DNA of 64,000 nucleotides. Source: Ptychodera flava. Lineage: Eukaryota; Hemichordata; Enteropneusta; Ptychoderidae. The notes under the pieces were generated by a model. That model did not search any database, was not told where the DNA came from, and worked only from the letters and a program-made list of their open reading frames with translations. Shown piece after piece: positions 12,984 to 25,337 of this stretch. Position numbers and translations under genes: made by a program. The stretch spans positions 19,806,772 to 19,870,771 of the forward strand of contig NC_091944.1 of the NCBI RefSeq assembly GCF_041260155.1, written 5' to 3'. Numbering within the stretch: the first letter of the stretch is position 1; each line of letters begins with the position of its first letter.

Positions 12984-15650
12984 ATGCATCGTGTACGGCA
13001 GAGTTTGAACTATTTCGCCGTAGTTTTACTGATTACAGGTTGGTAATGTTCTTTTAACTGGCACTTAATATTTTTAACCCAATCGGCTAACCAGAGGGTT
13101 TGTTGTCAATACACACATGGTACAACAGAGATAATTATATATTGTTACGCAAATGTGACATTTCCCGTATCTGTACCAGGCTCTAATTTAGGAGTAAAAT
13201 TTTGTATATGTCAATTTGGAAGATGTTAAGGAGATATCTGACTGCTAAATCATTTGACAATGAGTGCATTGTAAGTTCACGTTGAAGGTATGTACCTTTG
13301 TGTTTGCCAGCTGCGATGTACGTTGCTGCCGATGAAGAATCGATGTTGCTCAGTCAACTCGTATCAGACTACAATAAAGCCAGCCGTCCGGTACGAAACA
13401 GATCTGACACTGTGGACGTGACTCTGGACATTGTCATAATGCATATCATAGACCTGGTAGGTTTTCCTATCAATTGCTTACGCAAATGCCGTCGAATACC
13501 ACTCCCTGTCCAGTGCATGCATTACGAAACAAGGTTCCACATGCATTTCACGCCAGTGACTATTGAATAATCATTGTTATCGAAAATGAGCTGGCTCGGA
13601 ACAACATCACAGCGAGTTATGGCATGCTTCTCTTTTTGGACTGCTTTATTGACGAGCTTTGTATTTGAGTATCCAGAATGCTTGCACTGCAGAGCAAAAT
13701 CAGGCGAACATTTTAAAACAACTGTTCATGTTATTTTTACCTTTAGGAAGAAAAGACACAGGTGGTAGTATCTAGCGTCATGCTGAGACAGGTAAGCTTA
13801 GAATAAAACAAAAAATATTTCATACAAAGATACGAACATTTACCTTTACGAGGAATACCACTGAAAATGGCGCGGGGTTTTTCTTTCTTTTGAAGTTCTT
13901 CTTTAACTACTATTGTTAGAAACTGCTGTCTATTTTTAGGTTTGGACAGACGATCGCTTAAGGTGGGATCCTTCAAATCATAGCGGAGTTGACAACTTAC
14001 TAGTGTCTCCGGATGTACTTTGGTTACCAAGTATTTATCTTAGGAACACGTAAGTAGTGACAATATGACTCCACTTAAGCTTATGAAGAGTTCAACTGCG
14101 ACATCAACTCTTTGGATTTCCTCTCATATTAAGTGAAAACATATGTTTCAATTCTTTATGCCATGACTTCATTCTCTGTATCGTTGATGGTTTATCCTCA
14201 CGATAAGGGTGTTGACCAAATATTTTCGATCACTATATGTAAACGTAGTCAGTCCGACAGTGCCGTCAGTAACTGCCACTATTCAGTGTGTCGAGGAAGG
14301 TAGCAGAATCGACCTCAGTTTTAATGCTTCTGTTTGGTCTAAATGAGTTTGTAAGAAGGCCATCTTTTCTTTACTAGGTTGGACGGTCGGAAGCACCAAC
14401 ATCCCTCCTTTTGTGAGAGTCCAGGCAGATGGAACAGTCGCATTAGTGAGCATTGGCCAGGTACGAAGCCACTGCAACCTTGACATGACGTACTTTCCCG
14501 TCGATCATCAAGGATGTTTTCTAAGATTTTCCTCCACGGTATATTTCAGTGATGAGCTCCGTCTGACAATGGATCGTTTGAAGGACGTCGAAAACACAGT
14601 TGTTCACGTTAATTACGAATGGGACGTTACCAATATTTCCGCTAGTGTGTCCTTGTCCCGAACAATATCACGTCTGACTTCATATCGGTCGTAAACCTGC
14701 GTGTAGATTTGCAGAGAAATTGTTTGTATTACGTAATGACCATTGTCGTTCCAAGCATTATGATGTTCATCCTCTCATTTTGCGCCTTCTTCTTCCCCCG
14801 GACTGCGGAGAAAGGCTGAGTTTTACAATTTCTCTTCTGGTCACCTTAAGTGTTTTTCAGCTTATTGTCGGCGATACAATCCCTACAAACTCAAACACGG
14901 GTCCTCTACTTGGAACTTTCATCCTCGTTATCATGGGAATCGTTTCATCAACAGCTGCAGTATCAGTCGTCATGATTAACTTGCAACGCAAAGGACGATC
15001 AGGCGTGCCTCCCAGTCCCTTGATAAGTAAACTCCTGAGCACACACAATTGCAGCTGCAGGCAAAGACGACGACAGACGCCAATGATGGATGAAGGTCAG
15101 CCGAATGACGTAGGTGTATCGTTACACGTGTACGAGAACAAAGTGGGACCACAGCTGAACATGGCAAATGGCAACAGCGCTGCGGAAAGGGATGCAAATT
15201 TTCGGGAAGATTTTCGACTTAAGACGGGAGAACAACAACGAGATAGTGACGTGAATCAAGCACAACTTAATTATTTTCACCGTTGTTGTGACGACAAGAA
15301 ATACTTCAGCAGGTATACTCCTGAGAGTGAACAGGTATTACGCCAATTTATGCGATTAAATATTGTATACGTCTATTGATGCCTTCTGTATGTATGTATG
15401 TATGTATGTATGTATGTATGTATGTATGTATGTATGTATGTATGTATGTATGTATGTATGTATGTATGTATGTATGTATGTGTATTCATGCTGGTATTCA
15501 TTTAACGATCTGTTATCTTTTAATGTACAGATAAACGATGCCGAAGATAAATGGAATAGCTTGGTTGTAAAGTTGGACAGGATGATATTTTTTCTCTACG
15601 TCATTGTTGTGACCGTGTTCGTAGCAGTAGTCATTGTCAAGCTACCTTGA
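12984..15650 (+). CDS. Cys-loop ligand-gated ion channel, nicotinic-receptor type (copy 2)
   Basis: Six exons: 12,984-13,038 (signal peptide, [18 protein letters not shown]); 13,311-13,456 (146 bp); 13,747-13,791 (45 bp); 13,940-14,049 (110 bp); 14,378-15,334; 15,531-15,650. Exon lengths and phases equal those of copy 1, so the two are tandem paralogues. Seen: [18 protein letters not shown], Cys-loop [25 protein letters not shown] before loop [20 protein letters not shown] for M2, M3 with the following QRKGRSG, a roughly 120-residue cytoplasmic loop, and M4 in the last exon ending VIVKLP. Loop C has no vicinal cysteines. Three frame breaks in exon 5 (near 14,403, 14,657 and 14,795) all sit in C runs that would be restored by one more C, so the gene may be intact in the organism. 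Cation selectivity is inferred from the glutamate before M2; the agonist is unknown. Confidence 0.87.
15388..15482. repeat. (TATG)n microsatellite in last intron of receptor gene 2
   Basis: About 23 near-perfect TATG units lie between exon 5 and the M4 exon, taking up about half of a 196 bp intron. Confidence 0.97.
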
Positions 15651-15782
15651 CTTTCCCTGCTCCATTGCACACGGTGACCCAAGACAGAGAGAACATCGAG
15701 TGTGTTTGCATTTTGAAGATTACATGCGCACAAGCATGGATGTACATATCCATACAGATACATGGGCCGAAACATACACACA

Positions 15783-16361
<579 letters not shown>

Positions 16362-17158
16362 GAGAGTTTCTCTTAATCAAGACATATGACACTATTTAGG
16401 AATGTTTAAGTTTGAACAGCGACTCATTAATACTCATTAATCTCTTCTATCACAACTAATAATCGATAGCCAGTTTGTCCATAAGTAATTCAAATTTCAT
16501 TCGAAGTTGATAGTTTGAAATGCCACGAACACCCGAGATCAATTAATCATTGTTTTATATTTAATTCAAAGATATCACAGTATTCGGATTTTTAATTGTT
16601 CACAAGAATTTTAATGGCCCTTTTAATCAATCTTAATCAATGTGATAGACGAGAGACTGGTATCATCATCTATTCTCTACTAATTATAATAATGCTTCTG
16701 TTATAGAATTCTGACATATTTTCATGTCTGTAATTACATGCATACCTTTGTTCTGAATTGAATAATCCACCTTATGTTCCTATCAAAATGAATTTGAAAT
16801 GGATTTCGAAGTAAAGAAACACACTTGTAACAAAGAGGAAATAAAGTACCTATGACACATACATTATTGTACTTTTTGTTAATATTCGCAAAGGTTCAAT
16901 GGTTATTATGAATGACGTATGTATCTGAGTTGACACTTTGAACAAGGCTTCGCTGTAGTAATTAAAAACGTAATTTATTGATGCCGAAGATATCCAATAC
17001 CTAGAATGTTGTATATTGTTGATGGCGACATATATCCAAGTAAAATTATGCATATCACCTATGTTCACATTTATGACGAATAAAAGAGTAGTGTCCTGTC
17101 TGACTGTCTGTCTGTCTGTCTGTCTCTGTCTGTCTGTCTGTCTGTCTCCCTCTCCCCC

Positions 17159-17191
<33 letters not shown>

Positions 17192-18679
17192 ATCTATCTC
17201 TCTCTCTCTCTCTCATATATGCGGTTACAATTATGTCACATAAACTTAAGGGACGTCCATTCTAACAAAGTTGCCATGTGATGGATTGAATGAGTGAAGA
17301 TAACGCAATTTGTCAATTCGCAGTTCGTGAGACAAATTCTTTAATTTTATACACCTATTTTTATACAAATATAGTGAATAATACATAAGTATTCCACAGA
17401 GACGGGCGAGGTACAAAGAAACCCCATCACATTGTCTCTTAGAAGTCATTTCGATGCTTGTCGATTGATTCACTCGCAATCCAGCGGCAATAACCTCGCA
17501 AGTTTAATTTATGAGTAAAAAGTCTGTGAATGCTACTTTCACTCTTGACACGATTCGACCGCTTTTCCAGGTTCTCACACTTGTAATGTACACTCAACGA
17601 TATCTCAGTGGCTTAGATCTTGGATCTTCTGAAGCCATCGCTTCGCAAGTTTACACGGTATATAGAAAACTTCGTCTGCAAGCAATTGGTGTATAGTGTC
17701 ACTCCTAGATCACTGCAGTGTCTCTTAAAGTCAAATTTTAAATAACAGGTGAAACAAAACCTCATGTGTAAATTCGATCTATTCTTGGGACAAAACAAAG
17801 GGACTAAAGAAAGATGTGATCAAATTCAAACATAACTTTGAGTAAAAATATTCAAGTCGTTGTCAATATATCTGACGTTCACCGCGTATACATAGTTCTG
17901 TAGGATTCCTATACTCTACATTCTAGAGGTGAACCCTTACGTTTTATCATAAATTGACGAGACGCAACGTGTTGATGACATATATATGGCAAGAGATGAT
18001 TAATGGATAGGCCTTTGCGTATCTGCATTAATTTATCCCCATGTAAGTTCTTAAAATACTTCAAATTATACTACTTGGTTATCTATTGCTGATTGTAGTG
18101 CATCTTGAATGATTAAAGCTAAATATTTTTCATCGGAGATAAAGAACTAATTAGCACTAACGAAGAGGGTGAAAATGGAATATACCTGACAGAATATTTA
18201 TTTGAGTCATAGTTTGTAAAACACAATATCACGATATGTTACATGTGTATCGGAACGTGTTTACTTTTTCCTCTGCTTATTAAGGTAAAATAACCTGGGA
18301 AACTTTCCAAGATGTGTATGTAGTCTTTCAGCGATACCTTTCACATCAATTACTAGTCTCCCGTTAATCACTATCAATATGGACTTCTTAGCTTTATTCT
18401 GGAAGACGAACGCCTAATTCCTCAAGGGGGCATTTACCAGGCAATATGAACCCTTGACCTCAAAAACAGAAAGTCTTTACTTGCACGCTAGGTTCGGTTC
18501 AGTAGGTTTTGATCACAAGTATTCCCAGGTTGGACAAATATCGTCAATTAATGTGTCTTTCGTATAGCTATCTTCTCCTTCAGCGGTCATGGACAAAGCG
18601 CTCACGCTTTCATTTATTCATGAACTCGGTACTAATACATCATTCTGGGTTTTCATGTTGTGAATTAAAAGTGAACAAC
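16362..18679. other. Spacer with the 3' flank of receptor gene 2
   Basis: No supported gene. Part of it (about 16,590-17,000) is recognisably related to about 19,480-19,970, showing that a duplication took in 3' flanking DNA. A CTGT/CT microsatellite lies at 17,102-17,213. The rest (17,214-18,679) shows nothing clear. Confidence 0.5.
17102..17213. repeat. (CTGT)n-(CT)n microsatellite
   Basis: CTGT units (17,102-17,147) are followed by an impure CT tract up to 17,213. Confidence 0.95.
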
Positions 18680-18760
18680 CTAGGTAGCTCAGAAGAGTAG
18701 GTCATAAATGCAATGATAAATTGAACACTTTGGAGTTCGAATTCCCACGTTAGTGGCCTA
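18680..18760 (+). repeat. tRNA-derived SINE-like head
   Basis: A TAGCTCAGAAGAGTAGG stretch (18,684-18,700) looks like an RNA polymerase III A box. About 35 bp later AGTTCGAATTCCCAC (18,733-18,747) looks like a B box with one extra base. The cloverleaf is poor, so this is more likely a worn tRNA-derived SINE than a working tRNA gene. The 3' end was not found. Confidence 0.4.
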
Positions 18761-18944
18761 CGCTGGGAAGGACTTCTCTGTGTCTTTTTTATATTATACA
18801 CTGCATACGTGATGAGTCTATCATGTATATTTATCTCTTTCCAAATGTGCTCTACTATATGACAGTTTGCCATTTTATTTTCTTGTGTTGAGATATTGAA
18901 TAAGTCACTGATGAATGTAAAATCTCTGACATTAAAACACTTGC

Positions 18945-19150
18945 ATCTTGCATGTGTACGAGGACAAAGTGGAAACAATACTAATCATGGAAAATGGCTA
19001 ACGCTGGAGAAATGGGTTCAAAGTTTTCGGGAAAATTTTCGACAGGAGACGGCAGAGCAACCATGAGCTAGCAAAGCACAACAAAATAATTTGCACTGCC
19101 GATGTGATGACAAGAACTATTTCAGCAGCCATACCTAGAGAATGAACAGG
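18945..19150 (+). pseudogene. Fragment of a third receptor copy (cytoplasmic loop exon)
   Basis: This stretch aligns with 15,120-15,334 of receptor gene 2. GTGTACGAGAACAAAGTGG there corresponds to GTGTACGAGGACAAAGTGG here. TTTTCGGGAA, GACAAGAA and TTCAGCAG follow in the same order, and the GAACAG|GT splice donor is retained at the end. Stops and indels remove the frame. No M1-M3 part or M4 exon was found nearby. It is a decayed remnant of a tandem duplication. Confidence 0.75.
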
Positions 19151-20839
19151 TATTGCATCAATATATATCTATTTCTGTCAAATTACCTGCGTGCCTGTCG
19201 ACCTGCCTGTATTTCTGTCCTTTTGAACACACGAAGGTAGATGGATAGGTAGGTAGATATATGCATACATAAATTCATAGATACATTACTTAGATGCATA
19301 GAAACATACGGACGTTCATACAAAAAAGCATATTATGTTCCTTTTAGCGGTGACTCTACAAATTCATTAACACCTGTTGCAACCAGTCATCGACGACTAC
19401 TGGTTGGATAAATATATTATGTCGCATTCAAATGTGATAGCTTTCAATTTTAGAAACTTCGACACAGGACAATTTATCAATTCACATTTGGTAATTTTCC
19501 CGCACTTTTCTCTTCGGTATCAAATTATGCATTATAATGTTTGAAACGATTACCTCGGGACATGAACAATTTGATCACCTTGGGACATGGACATTACCTT
19601 GGGACATGGAGAATTTAAATGGGTTTAATCATTGTGATAGGGGCACAGATCATCATCATGCAATCGTCTTGCTCTGTTTTTGATATTCATACGTACTGTA
19701 AATTTTACCTTCTGTAATTACATTAATAATCAATATCTTCATTATGAATTCAGAAGCACACCATACTTTCCTGTGTCACTCTGAGTATACAATGGACTTT
19801 GAAGTAAAGAAATAGTGAGACTAGAAGTATATATAACACATATCATCTTCACATTGTGTAAATTTCCACGTGAGTTCACTTTTCATGATTGGACTCGCAT
19901 TTTACGGAAATGATACTTTTGATAGCCTATCGCTTACTAATTGAAAATGTAATTTATTGACCTCGAAGAAATGCATTGTGTTGAATTTCAACAACAAGTA
20001 AAAGGTTGCATTTACTGCTTGCTATTCCTCCACGTCAATCAGTTGTGACGTCCATATATGACAGTTTATAGTGAACAACATATGTATTTCTTTAGAATGC
20101 CATAACCCCTTTGTCAGTAGACAGAGGGAGAGAGAGATCGCTAAGGATAACCTTTCGAAGCGAAGATCGCATAGAAAAAACATACAAAATATTTTTTTAC
20201 ACTTTCCATGTTTTCTGCCAGTGACGTCAACCGAAATCTAACTTGCCCGTATTCATTGAAGTTGTCTCTGCTGTTTTGTGTACACACTGATCAGAAATAA
20301 TGTGTAGATGCTGGGACTTTTCTCTTTAATTACTCCTCACTCATATCTGATGTTTTGTCTATACTCTTTCCTTAAATCCATTTTCAAGTGGCAGGCGAAA
20401 TTGGAAACATCACGCTGCCTCGTAAATACCGTCCGATATTTGTTCTTGCTTCATTCGCAGTTAAAGGGAGATCACTTTGCAAGTACAATTGATTTACGAT
20501 GCAATTCTATTCGCGTTGCATATTTACTCGGTATTTAAAATTAGGGTTCATTCACAAACACCTCTGGAATCCCAAAAAGCTGTAAGATTTTTTCAAATGG
20601 CCCCTTGACAAAGTCAGAATGCGTTAGAGTCCCATCTTCTAATTTGCTATAATTTCGGAATCCCCTCTAAAAGGGATAGGACAGAAATTACAGTTCGGTC
20701 GTATTTTTTGCGCAAGCATTATTAAAGAAAGGGTCATAAAATTTCACGCGTGCCTTTTTGGGAGGGTCACCATTTTTTGCGCAACTATTTAAAGGCAAAA
20801 TGTGGCCCATATAGTGCTTCGTCCAAAAATATCAAAACA
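19151..20839. other. Spacer, duplicated 3' flank plus unique DNA
   Basis: About 19,480-19,970 is related to 16,590-17,000, for example GAAGTAAAGAAA and GTAATTTATTGA in matching order. The remainder has no supported gene. A piece near 20,560-20,800 looks like an old interspersed repeat but its ends are not clear. Confidence 0.5.
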
Positions 20840-21091
20840 TAATACACGGAAGTCTATTCGTCAAACCATTAATATTTTCCCATAAAAAACCAAGATATAT
20901 CTGTACATATATGTTTGATAATTCATCATGTGATTGTACTTTGTCTGCAGCGGCAGGTAAAAAGTGCATGTGTGTACAAAAATTTCGTTTTTAGATCTCA
21001 TCAATAATGTTGATTCACTGTACATGGTAGTCTATGAGAAAATTTTGAACAATTTTTCCCGATGTAAAACTAGCAATATCTGTGCATTTAT
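20840..21091. repeat. Degenerate tandem repeat, left part of split array
   Basis: The repeat words TTTGATAATT, GTTGATTCACT, ACATGGTAGTCTATGAGAAAA and CTGTGCATTTATAG recur in the same order with a period of about 160-180 bp, here and at 42,484-43,010. The Polinton splits the array in the middle of one unit. Confidence 0.7.
21086..21091. repeat. Target site duplication ATTTAT (left)
   Basis: ATTTAT is identical to 42,478-42,483. Six base pairs is the usual Polinton target duplication. Confidence 0.85.
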
Positions 21092-21711
21092 AGAAGTAGT
21101 AAGGATAACTTTATTTCTGAGACACTACCTAAAAAAGCTACAAAATCTCCTCACACCTCCCCAGAACACTACTCACCATCCATGTAGCTCAGTGACCCTG
21201 ACCTATATATGAACTCATGCGCAACAGCTTGCGCAGCAGTGCATTGTCCTGAACTCAGCGGGGAAATTCCCTGCTGAGTCAGGTCCTGGACTTGCGCAAT
21301 ACACTAGCTATGACTCACCCCCACTAGCAAAACGGAACGACATTCTATTCTCTCTCTCATTTGTTAGATAGATTCTGACTGAGCCGTACCGGAGCCGGTC
21401 TGCTCTTACAAAAAGGCAACCCGTACCGGAACAGTTCCGAAGGTGCGGGTCTCGTTTCTGGATGTGAATTTTATCTGCTGGCTGTTCCCTTTTCACTATG
21501 TTTGGAGTCGTCGGAACGAGCGGAACCATAGGGATGTTGCGGAACACTGTTGTGCAATACCCCTATCAGGACGTTTCCAGCAGGGGCTTTCCAGGAATTT
21601 CGCAATACCGTTCCAGTTGCTTAGTAACTTGTGATGTCATGTTCAATGTCTGTCATTCTACAGTTTTCAGAAAAATCGTTCCGATAGGTTTCTGTGGAAT
21701 TTTTTTCTGAA
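21092..21711. repeat. Polinton left terminal inverted repeat
   Basis: Pairs with 41,881-42,477. The outer roughly 290 bp and inner roughly 150 bp match well, the centre weakly. ORFs inside are fortuitous. Confidence 0.85.
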
Positions 21712-21729
21712 CGACTCTAGTTAACTTGT

Positions 21730-22779
21730 TCACCCGATAGATAAAATTTTAGTAATTTCCTCTGAACTTAAAATATGTCGGAAGACCATTACTTCAAACA
21801 AAATGAGTCGTTTCAGATGAATGGTACTGATATCTAAAGTGTTCACTCTTTTATCTCTACGTACAAATGTAGTTCCTAAGTCGTTCTCTACTCTATTCCC
21901 ACCAACAAAACATTCAATACTCATTTCATTACGATCTTTATCGATACTTATAATAATATCACAAGTTGTTCTGTTATCTGTTTTCATAGCATAATATCCA
22001 ACCAAATCGTCAAATTCATCTCCAGTAGCTAACTTTACACATCTAATGAGAACTGTACCATGTTGAAGTATTTTCATATTATCAGTCATCTGTTGATTTA
22101 CAGTCTGTAAAGTGAGAACAGCTGCCTCATCACCGACACTTTTAAGACCCAGTTTCTTTAAAGTTGTGTCCCAAAATAATCTAACTGGAACTCCGCTAGC
22201 TGTATACGAGCAATAATTCTCCCCCTCGTTTATCCACCTTCTTAGTGTATTATCTGCCTTCATTATTGTATTAAGAGGACTAATTTTAAGGTGAATCGGT
22301 ATACCAAGAAGTGCAATGTATGGATTCGTAGGAGTAAGCCAACTACGAAAATCTAACAACTTGTACTTGTTAACATTGCTATCGAAATAAATAACATTTG
22401 GAGTTCCTGGCAGTTCAGTAACTCCACCACGCAATTTCACTATCCAATATATCTAAGATGTTACGGGTACATTATAAGGCATGAATTTCTGACTAGTCGA
22501 ATTCCACGTCAGTGCAAAAGGAGTAGGATCATTCGAAGCCTTTGTGGCGTCAATTACGGTTTCATCAATGTCTGTAAGTTCAGAAAATTCTACAGCATGC
22601 TCGTGGGGCGCCGCGGCTAAAACGAAATATTTCTCGCGGTCCTTGTAACGAAGGACATAATCCTTATTATGATTAGTAGCTATCTTAGTATTATTGTTCA
22701 CTTTAACATCACTCAGATCTTCAAGCTCAAGATTTTGTACACGAATTACACCTAGACCGGAGTTACTTGGACCAGACAT
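21730..22779 (-). pseudogene. Polinton fibre-like protein region
   Basis: A fossil part of the element, appearing split. The N-terminal side has short units of the form LSDV...YVLRYKDREKYFVL and PFALTWNSTSQKFMPY, which resemble shaft or linker repeats of viral and phage fibres. The C-terminal side ends in EVMVFRHILSSEEITKIL, like the last strand of concanavalin/LamG lectin folds. A cell-binding fibre is inferred from these patterns only. Confidence 0.45.
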
Positions 22780-22847
22780 GATTTACTCCGTAGACCTATA
22801 TACAGTGAAAAATAATAATACCTTGTAATAATATACAACGTACAACG

Positions 22848-23572
22848 ATGATCATTGAGATTGAAAGCAAAACAGGCAAACCGGTTACTATGTATTTTAA
22901 CCCTTGCATTGACATATCACAGTTTACGAAGATAAGGCTGCTAGAGTGTGGACTGTACAATTCATGGCATAACATAACATCGACGAATAATGTATTAAAA
23001 TACCAAGAAGGTGACCAACCAAAGAAGACTAAATCAATACGTCCAGGTAACTACAATATCGATACGTTAAACAAAGCAATCGGATTGAAGCAAAAAATTA
23101 ATTTGAAAAACATCTGCCGACAGGCCACGTTCTTCTAACTTTGGCGAAAGATATTAAAGTCTATTTCAATGCCACAGGTAGCTTTGCCAACGTCGTCGGC
23201 TTTTCAGATAAACCTGAGAACAACCCCGTGACAAAAAGTACTATGAGTCCAAAGCGAGCAGATTTCTTAACAGTCACTAAATACATAGTTCATTCAGATG
23301 TTGTTGATTTTACTGGAAGTTATGTTGGCTTGGGCTCTGACGAATACATACAGGGAGTAGTATCAGACTCTTTAAAAACACTTCCCATTCAGGATACAAA
23401 AGAAATAGGTGAAAAGGTCACCTATAATTTTAAAAACTGGGGCTCAATTTCCATGCCATTGAGAAAAGGTTCAGACCATATGAGTTCAATGCGTATCTGG
23501 ATAACAGATCAGGATGGAAAGATGATCGATTTCAATAACTGGCCAACTAGCTTTTGTATTGAATTATTGTAG
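22848..23572 (+). pseudogene. Polinton penton-like minor capsid region
   Basis: Begins MIIEIESKTGKPVTMYF. The C-terminal part has SSMRIWITDQDGKMIDF, the signature that closes single-jelly-roll minor capsid (penton) proteins of Polintons. The region looks broken. It diverges from the fibre-like region across a short spacer with a TATATA box. Confidence 0.65.
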
Positions 23573-23657
23573 TCGTTCCACCTACCGGTGCGTTCCGAAG
23601 GAACCCTATCGGAAGATAAACCATCCCACGACCAATCCTCCAGCAATATAGATCATC

Positions 23658-24015
23658 TCATATTTTTTTTGCTCTTGACTTGGCTGATAATAATCTGAGA
23701 ATTGAACTGCCCCTTCGGAACGGCTTTGCACCGCTTCTGCTTCTTCTAGGATTTCTGCATCTGTATCTCTTAATTCTGCCGCAGCATGTGCATCCTTTGC
23801 CTGATTTTCTCTTTCCAGTCAGCTTGAAGTAATCTTTTTTCTGACCAGACGTTGCGATCATGTTCAAATTTTTCTAATGCTTTATCATGTCTAATTTTCT
23901 CTTCAATAAGAGCGTCACCATTCCCGGAAAGCTTTTGTCCGATAATATTTCCTCCTGTGAATGCCGTTGCATTTAATACAGCACCGAGAACTGTCATTCC
24001 TATAGCTGAAGCCAT
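23658..24015 (-). pseudogene. Polinton small protein with hydrophobic N terminus
   Basis: Starts MASAIGMTVLGAVLNATAF, a hydrophobic head followed by a charged helix (EEKIRHDKALEKFEHDR). This arrangement recurs in invertebrate Polintons. The function is unknown, possibly a virion membrane component. It looks broken or short. Confidence 0.5.
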
Positions 24016-24120
24016 AGCTAACTGTATGTTGATATATATTACTAAGTATAAGTTTCTGTAGGAATAATAATATTATTATTTTGTGACTCTCCGAAGGTCC
24101 GTTCAGAAGGTCTATATACA

Positions 24121-24351
24121 TTACAAAGTATAAGGTTCTGCAGGAATAATATTTTTCTGTTCAAGGAGATCTTTGGTCGCAACCGCGGCAGCAGTCGCAC
24201 CGCCTAATTTTGCCAATCGAATTAAATTTGGTCGACTTGGATCGCCCATATCCATTTTCAGAAATTTGCTGGAGATCATTAGATATCCCATCGCAAGTCC
24301 TGCGATTACAATACCATCGTACATTGTGTTTACAACTGTTTTAGTATCCAT
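24121..24351 (-). CDS. Polinton small transmembrane protein (76 aa)
   Basis: MDTKTVVNTMYDGIVIAGLA begins a predicted membrane helix. A second helix-like stretch (KLGGATAAAVATKDLL) follows. This family is common in Polintons and of unknown role. The frame is open, with a TATA-like GTATATAAA (24,364-24,372) on the 5' side. Confidence 0.55.
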   Translation of the reverse strand: MDTKTVVNTMYDGIVIAGLAMGYLMISSKFLKMDMGDPSRPNLIRLAKLGGATAAAVATKDLLEQKNIIPAEPYTL

Positions 24352-24396
24352 GATTGCTGACTAGTATATAAAATAAAAAATAAAATAATTACGGAG

Positions 24397-24810
24397 TTAA
24401 TCCATCTCATACAATGTAGAGGAGCTGGAAACCTCCCCCTCTCCCTCCCCTCCCCTCGGAACCCCTGTCGGAACTGTTCTGGAGGGAGCTGCTACGGGCT
24501 CTGTTTTTTTCGCTTTCTGAAGCGGTTCATCTTTCCGAACGGGACAATTATGTCGAGCACGCCCCCAATATAGCCCTAATGCAGTCAATGAAACTCCCAC
24601 AATTCCTAAAACAAGATAACATTTATTATACCATTTATTATCACACTGTTCTTTCATTGTAGGCGATAGGTCTATACAGTTTGCTTCAGTCGCTACCGCA
24701 TCGCTCCCCTCCTCCCTCGCTTGGCGTTTCTTCTCCTTGTTTTTCCTGTTCCATTCCGCTAATTTCTTCCCTGCAGCAACCCTCCCTGGATGCTTCGGCG
24801 GTAACGTCAC
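24397..24810 (-). CDS. Polinton PGRVAAGKKLAEWN-family protein (137 aa)
   Basis: The basic N-terminal motif HPGRVAAGKKLAEWNRKNKE is typical of a small protein family found in animal Polintons. A central transmembrane segment (CYLVLGIVGVSLTALGLYW) and an acidic, glycine-rich tail follow. The role is unknown; a DNA- or membrane-associated virion protein is possible. Confidence 0.6.
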   Translation of the reverse strand: MTLPPKHPGRVAAGKKLAEWNRKNKEKKRQAREEGSDAVATEANCIDLSPTMKEQCDNKWYNKCYLVLGIVGVSLTALGLYWGRARHNCPVRKDEPLQKAKKTEPVAAPSRTVPTGVPRGGEGEGEVSSSSTLYEMD

Positions 24811-25021
24811 TTTCTCTATGTTGCGCTGTGGCGTAGGGAAGGTCGTCGTTTCCGTTTGCGGTGTGGGCCCGTCGTCGTTTCCGTTTGCTGAGTAGGAACC
24901 GTTTGCGAAGTTGAATCCATTTATTTCAGGTACTATATTAAGCCGATTTTTTTAAAATTTAAATGTTTACCCGTAATTAAACCGGTGGAAACTAGAGCAA
25001 GTATGGGCCCCCACGTGTACC

Positions 25022-25240
25022 CTATCCGTCCTGATAATCGTTTATTTCACTGTTTAGAATAAAATCCTTTTTAAGATCAGTGGCATAGTTATCTCGATCA
25101 TCGATTGGAACTACCTGACTGATTGCACGGGCTCCTAGATCGATGAAACTTTGAGTGATGGTATCACTTATAAGAGAACTGTATTTCGCTTCATAGACTT
25201 TAAAGGCTCGTGTTATGAATTCATCTTTCCACGTTTCCAC
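25022..25240 (-). CDS. Polinton small conserved protein (about 72 aa or slightly longer)
   Basis: ETWKDEFITRAFKVYEAKY opens the visible part. The frame continues upstream to about 25,280 (FFGKEITVREV), so the true start is uncertain. Helical and soluble by appearance. It sits in the minus-strand cluster of small structural-type genes. The function is not known. Confidence 0.4.
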   Translation of the reverse strand: METWKDEFITRAFKVYEAKYSSLISDTITQSFIDLGARAISQVVPIDDRDNYATDLKKDFILNSEINDYQDG

Positions 25241-25337
25241 TTCTCTAACTGTAATCTCCTTACCAAAAAATAACTTGCTTTGACCACTTGCGATGACACA
25301 GAGTATTTTTTCACGTTTCGTCTCTATTATGGATCGA

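Noticed and set aside
18680-18760. A working tRNA gene
   Set aside because: Box-like words are present but stems do not pair well and box B has an extra base.
21308-21710. ORFs in the Polinton left terminal repeat
   Set aside because: Same sequence as the right repeat in inverted form; open by chance.
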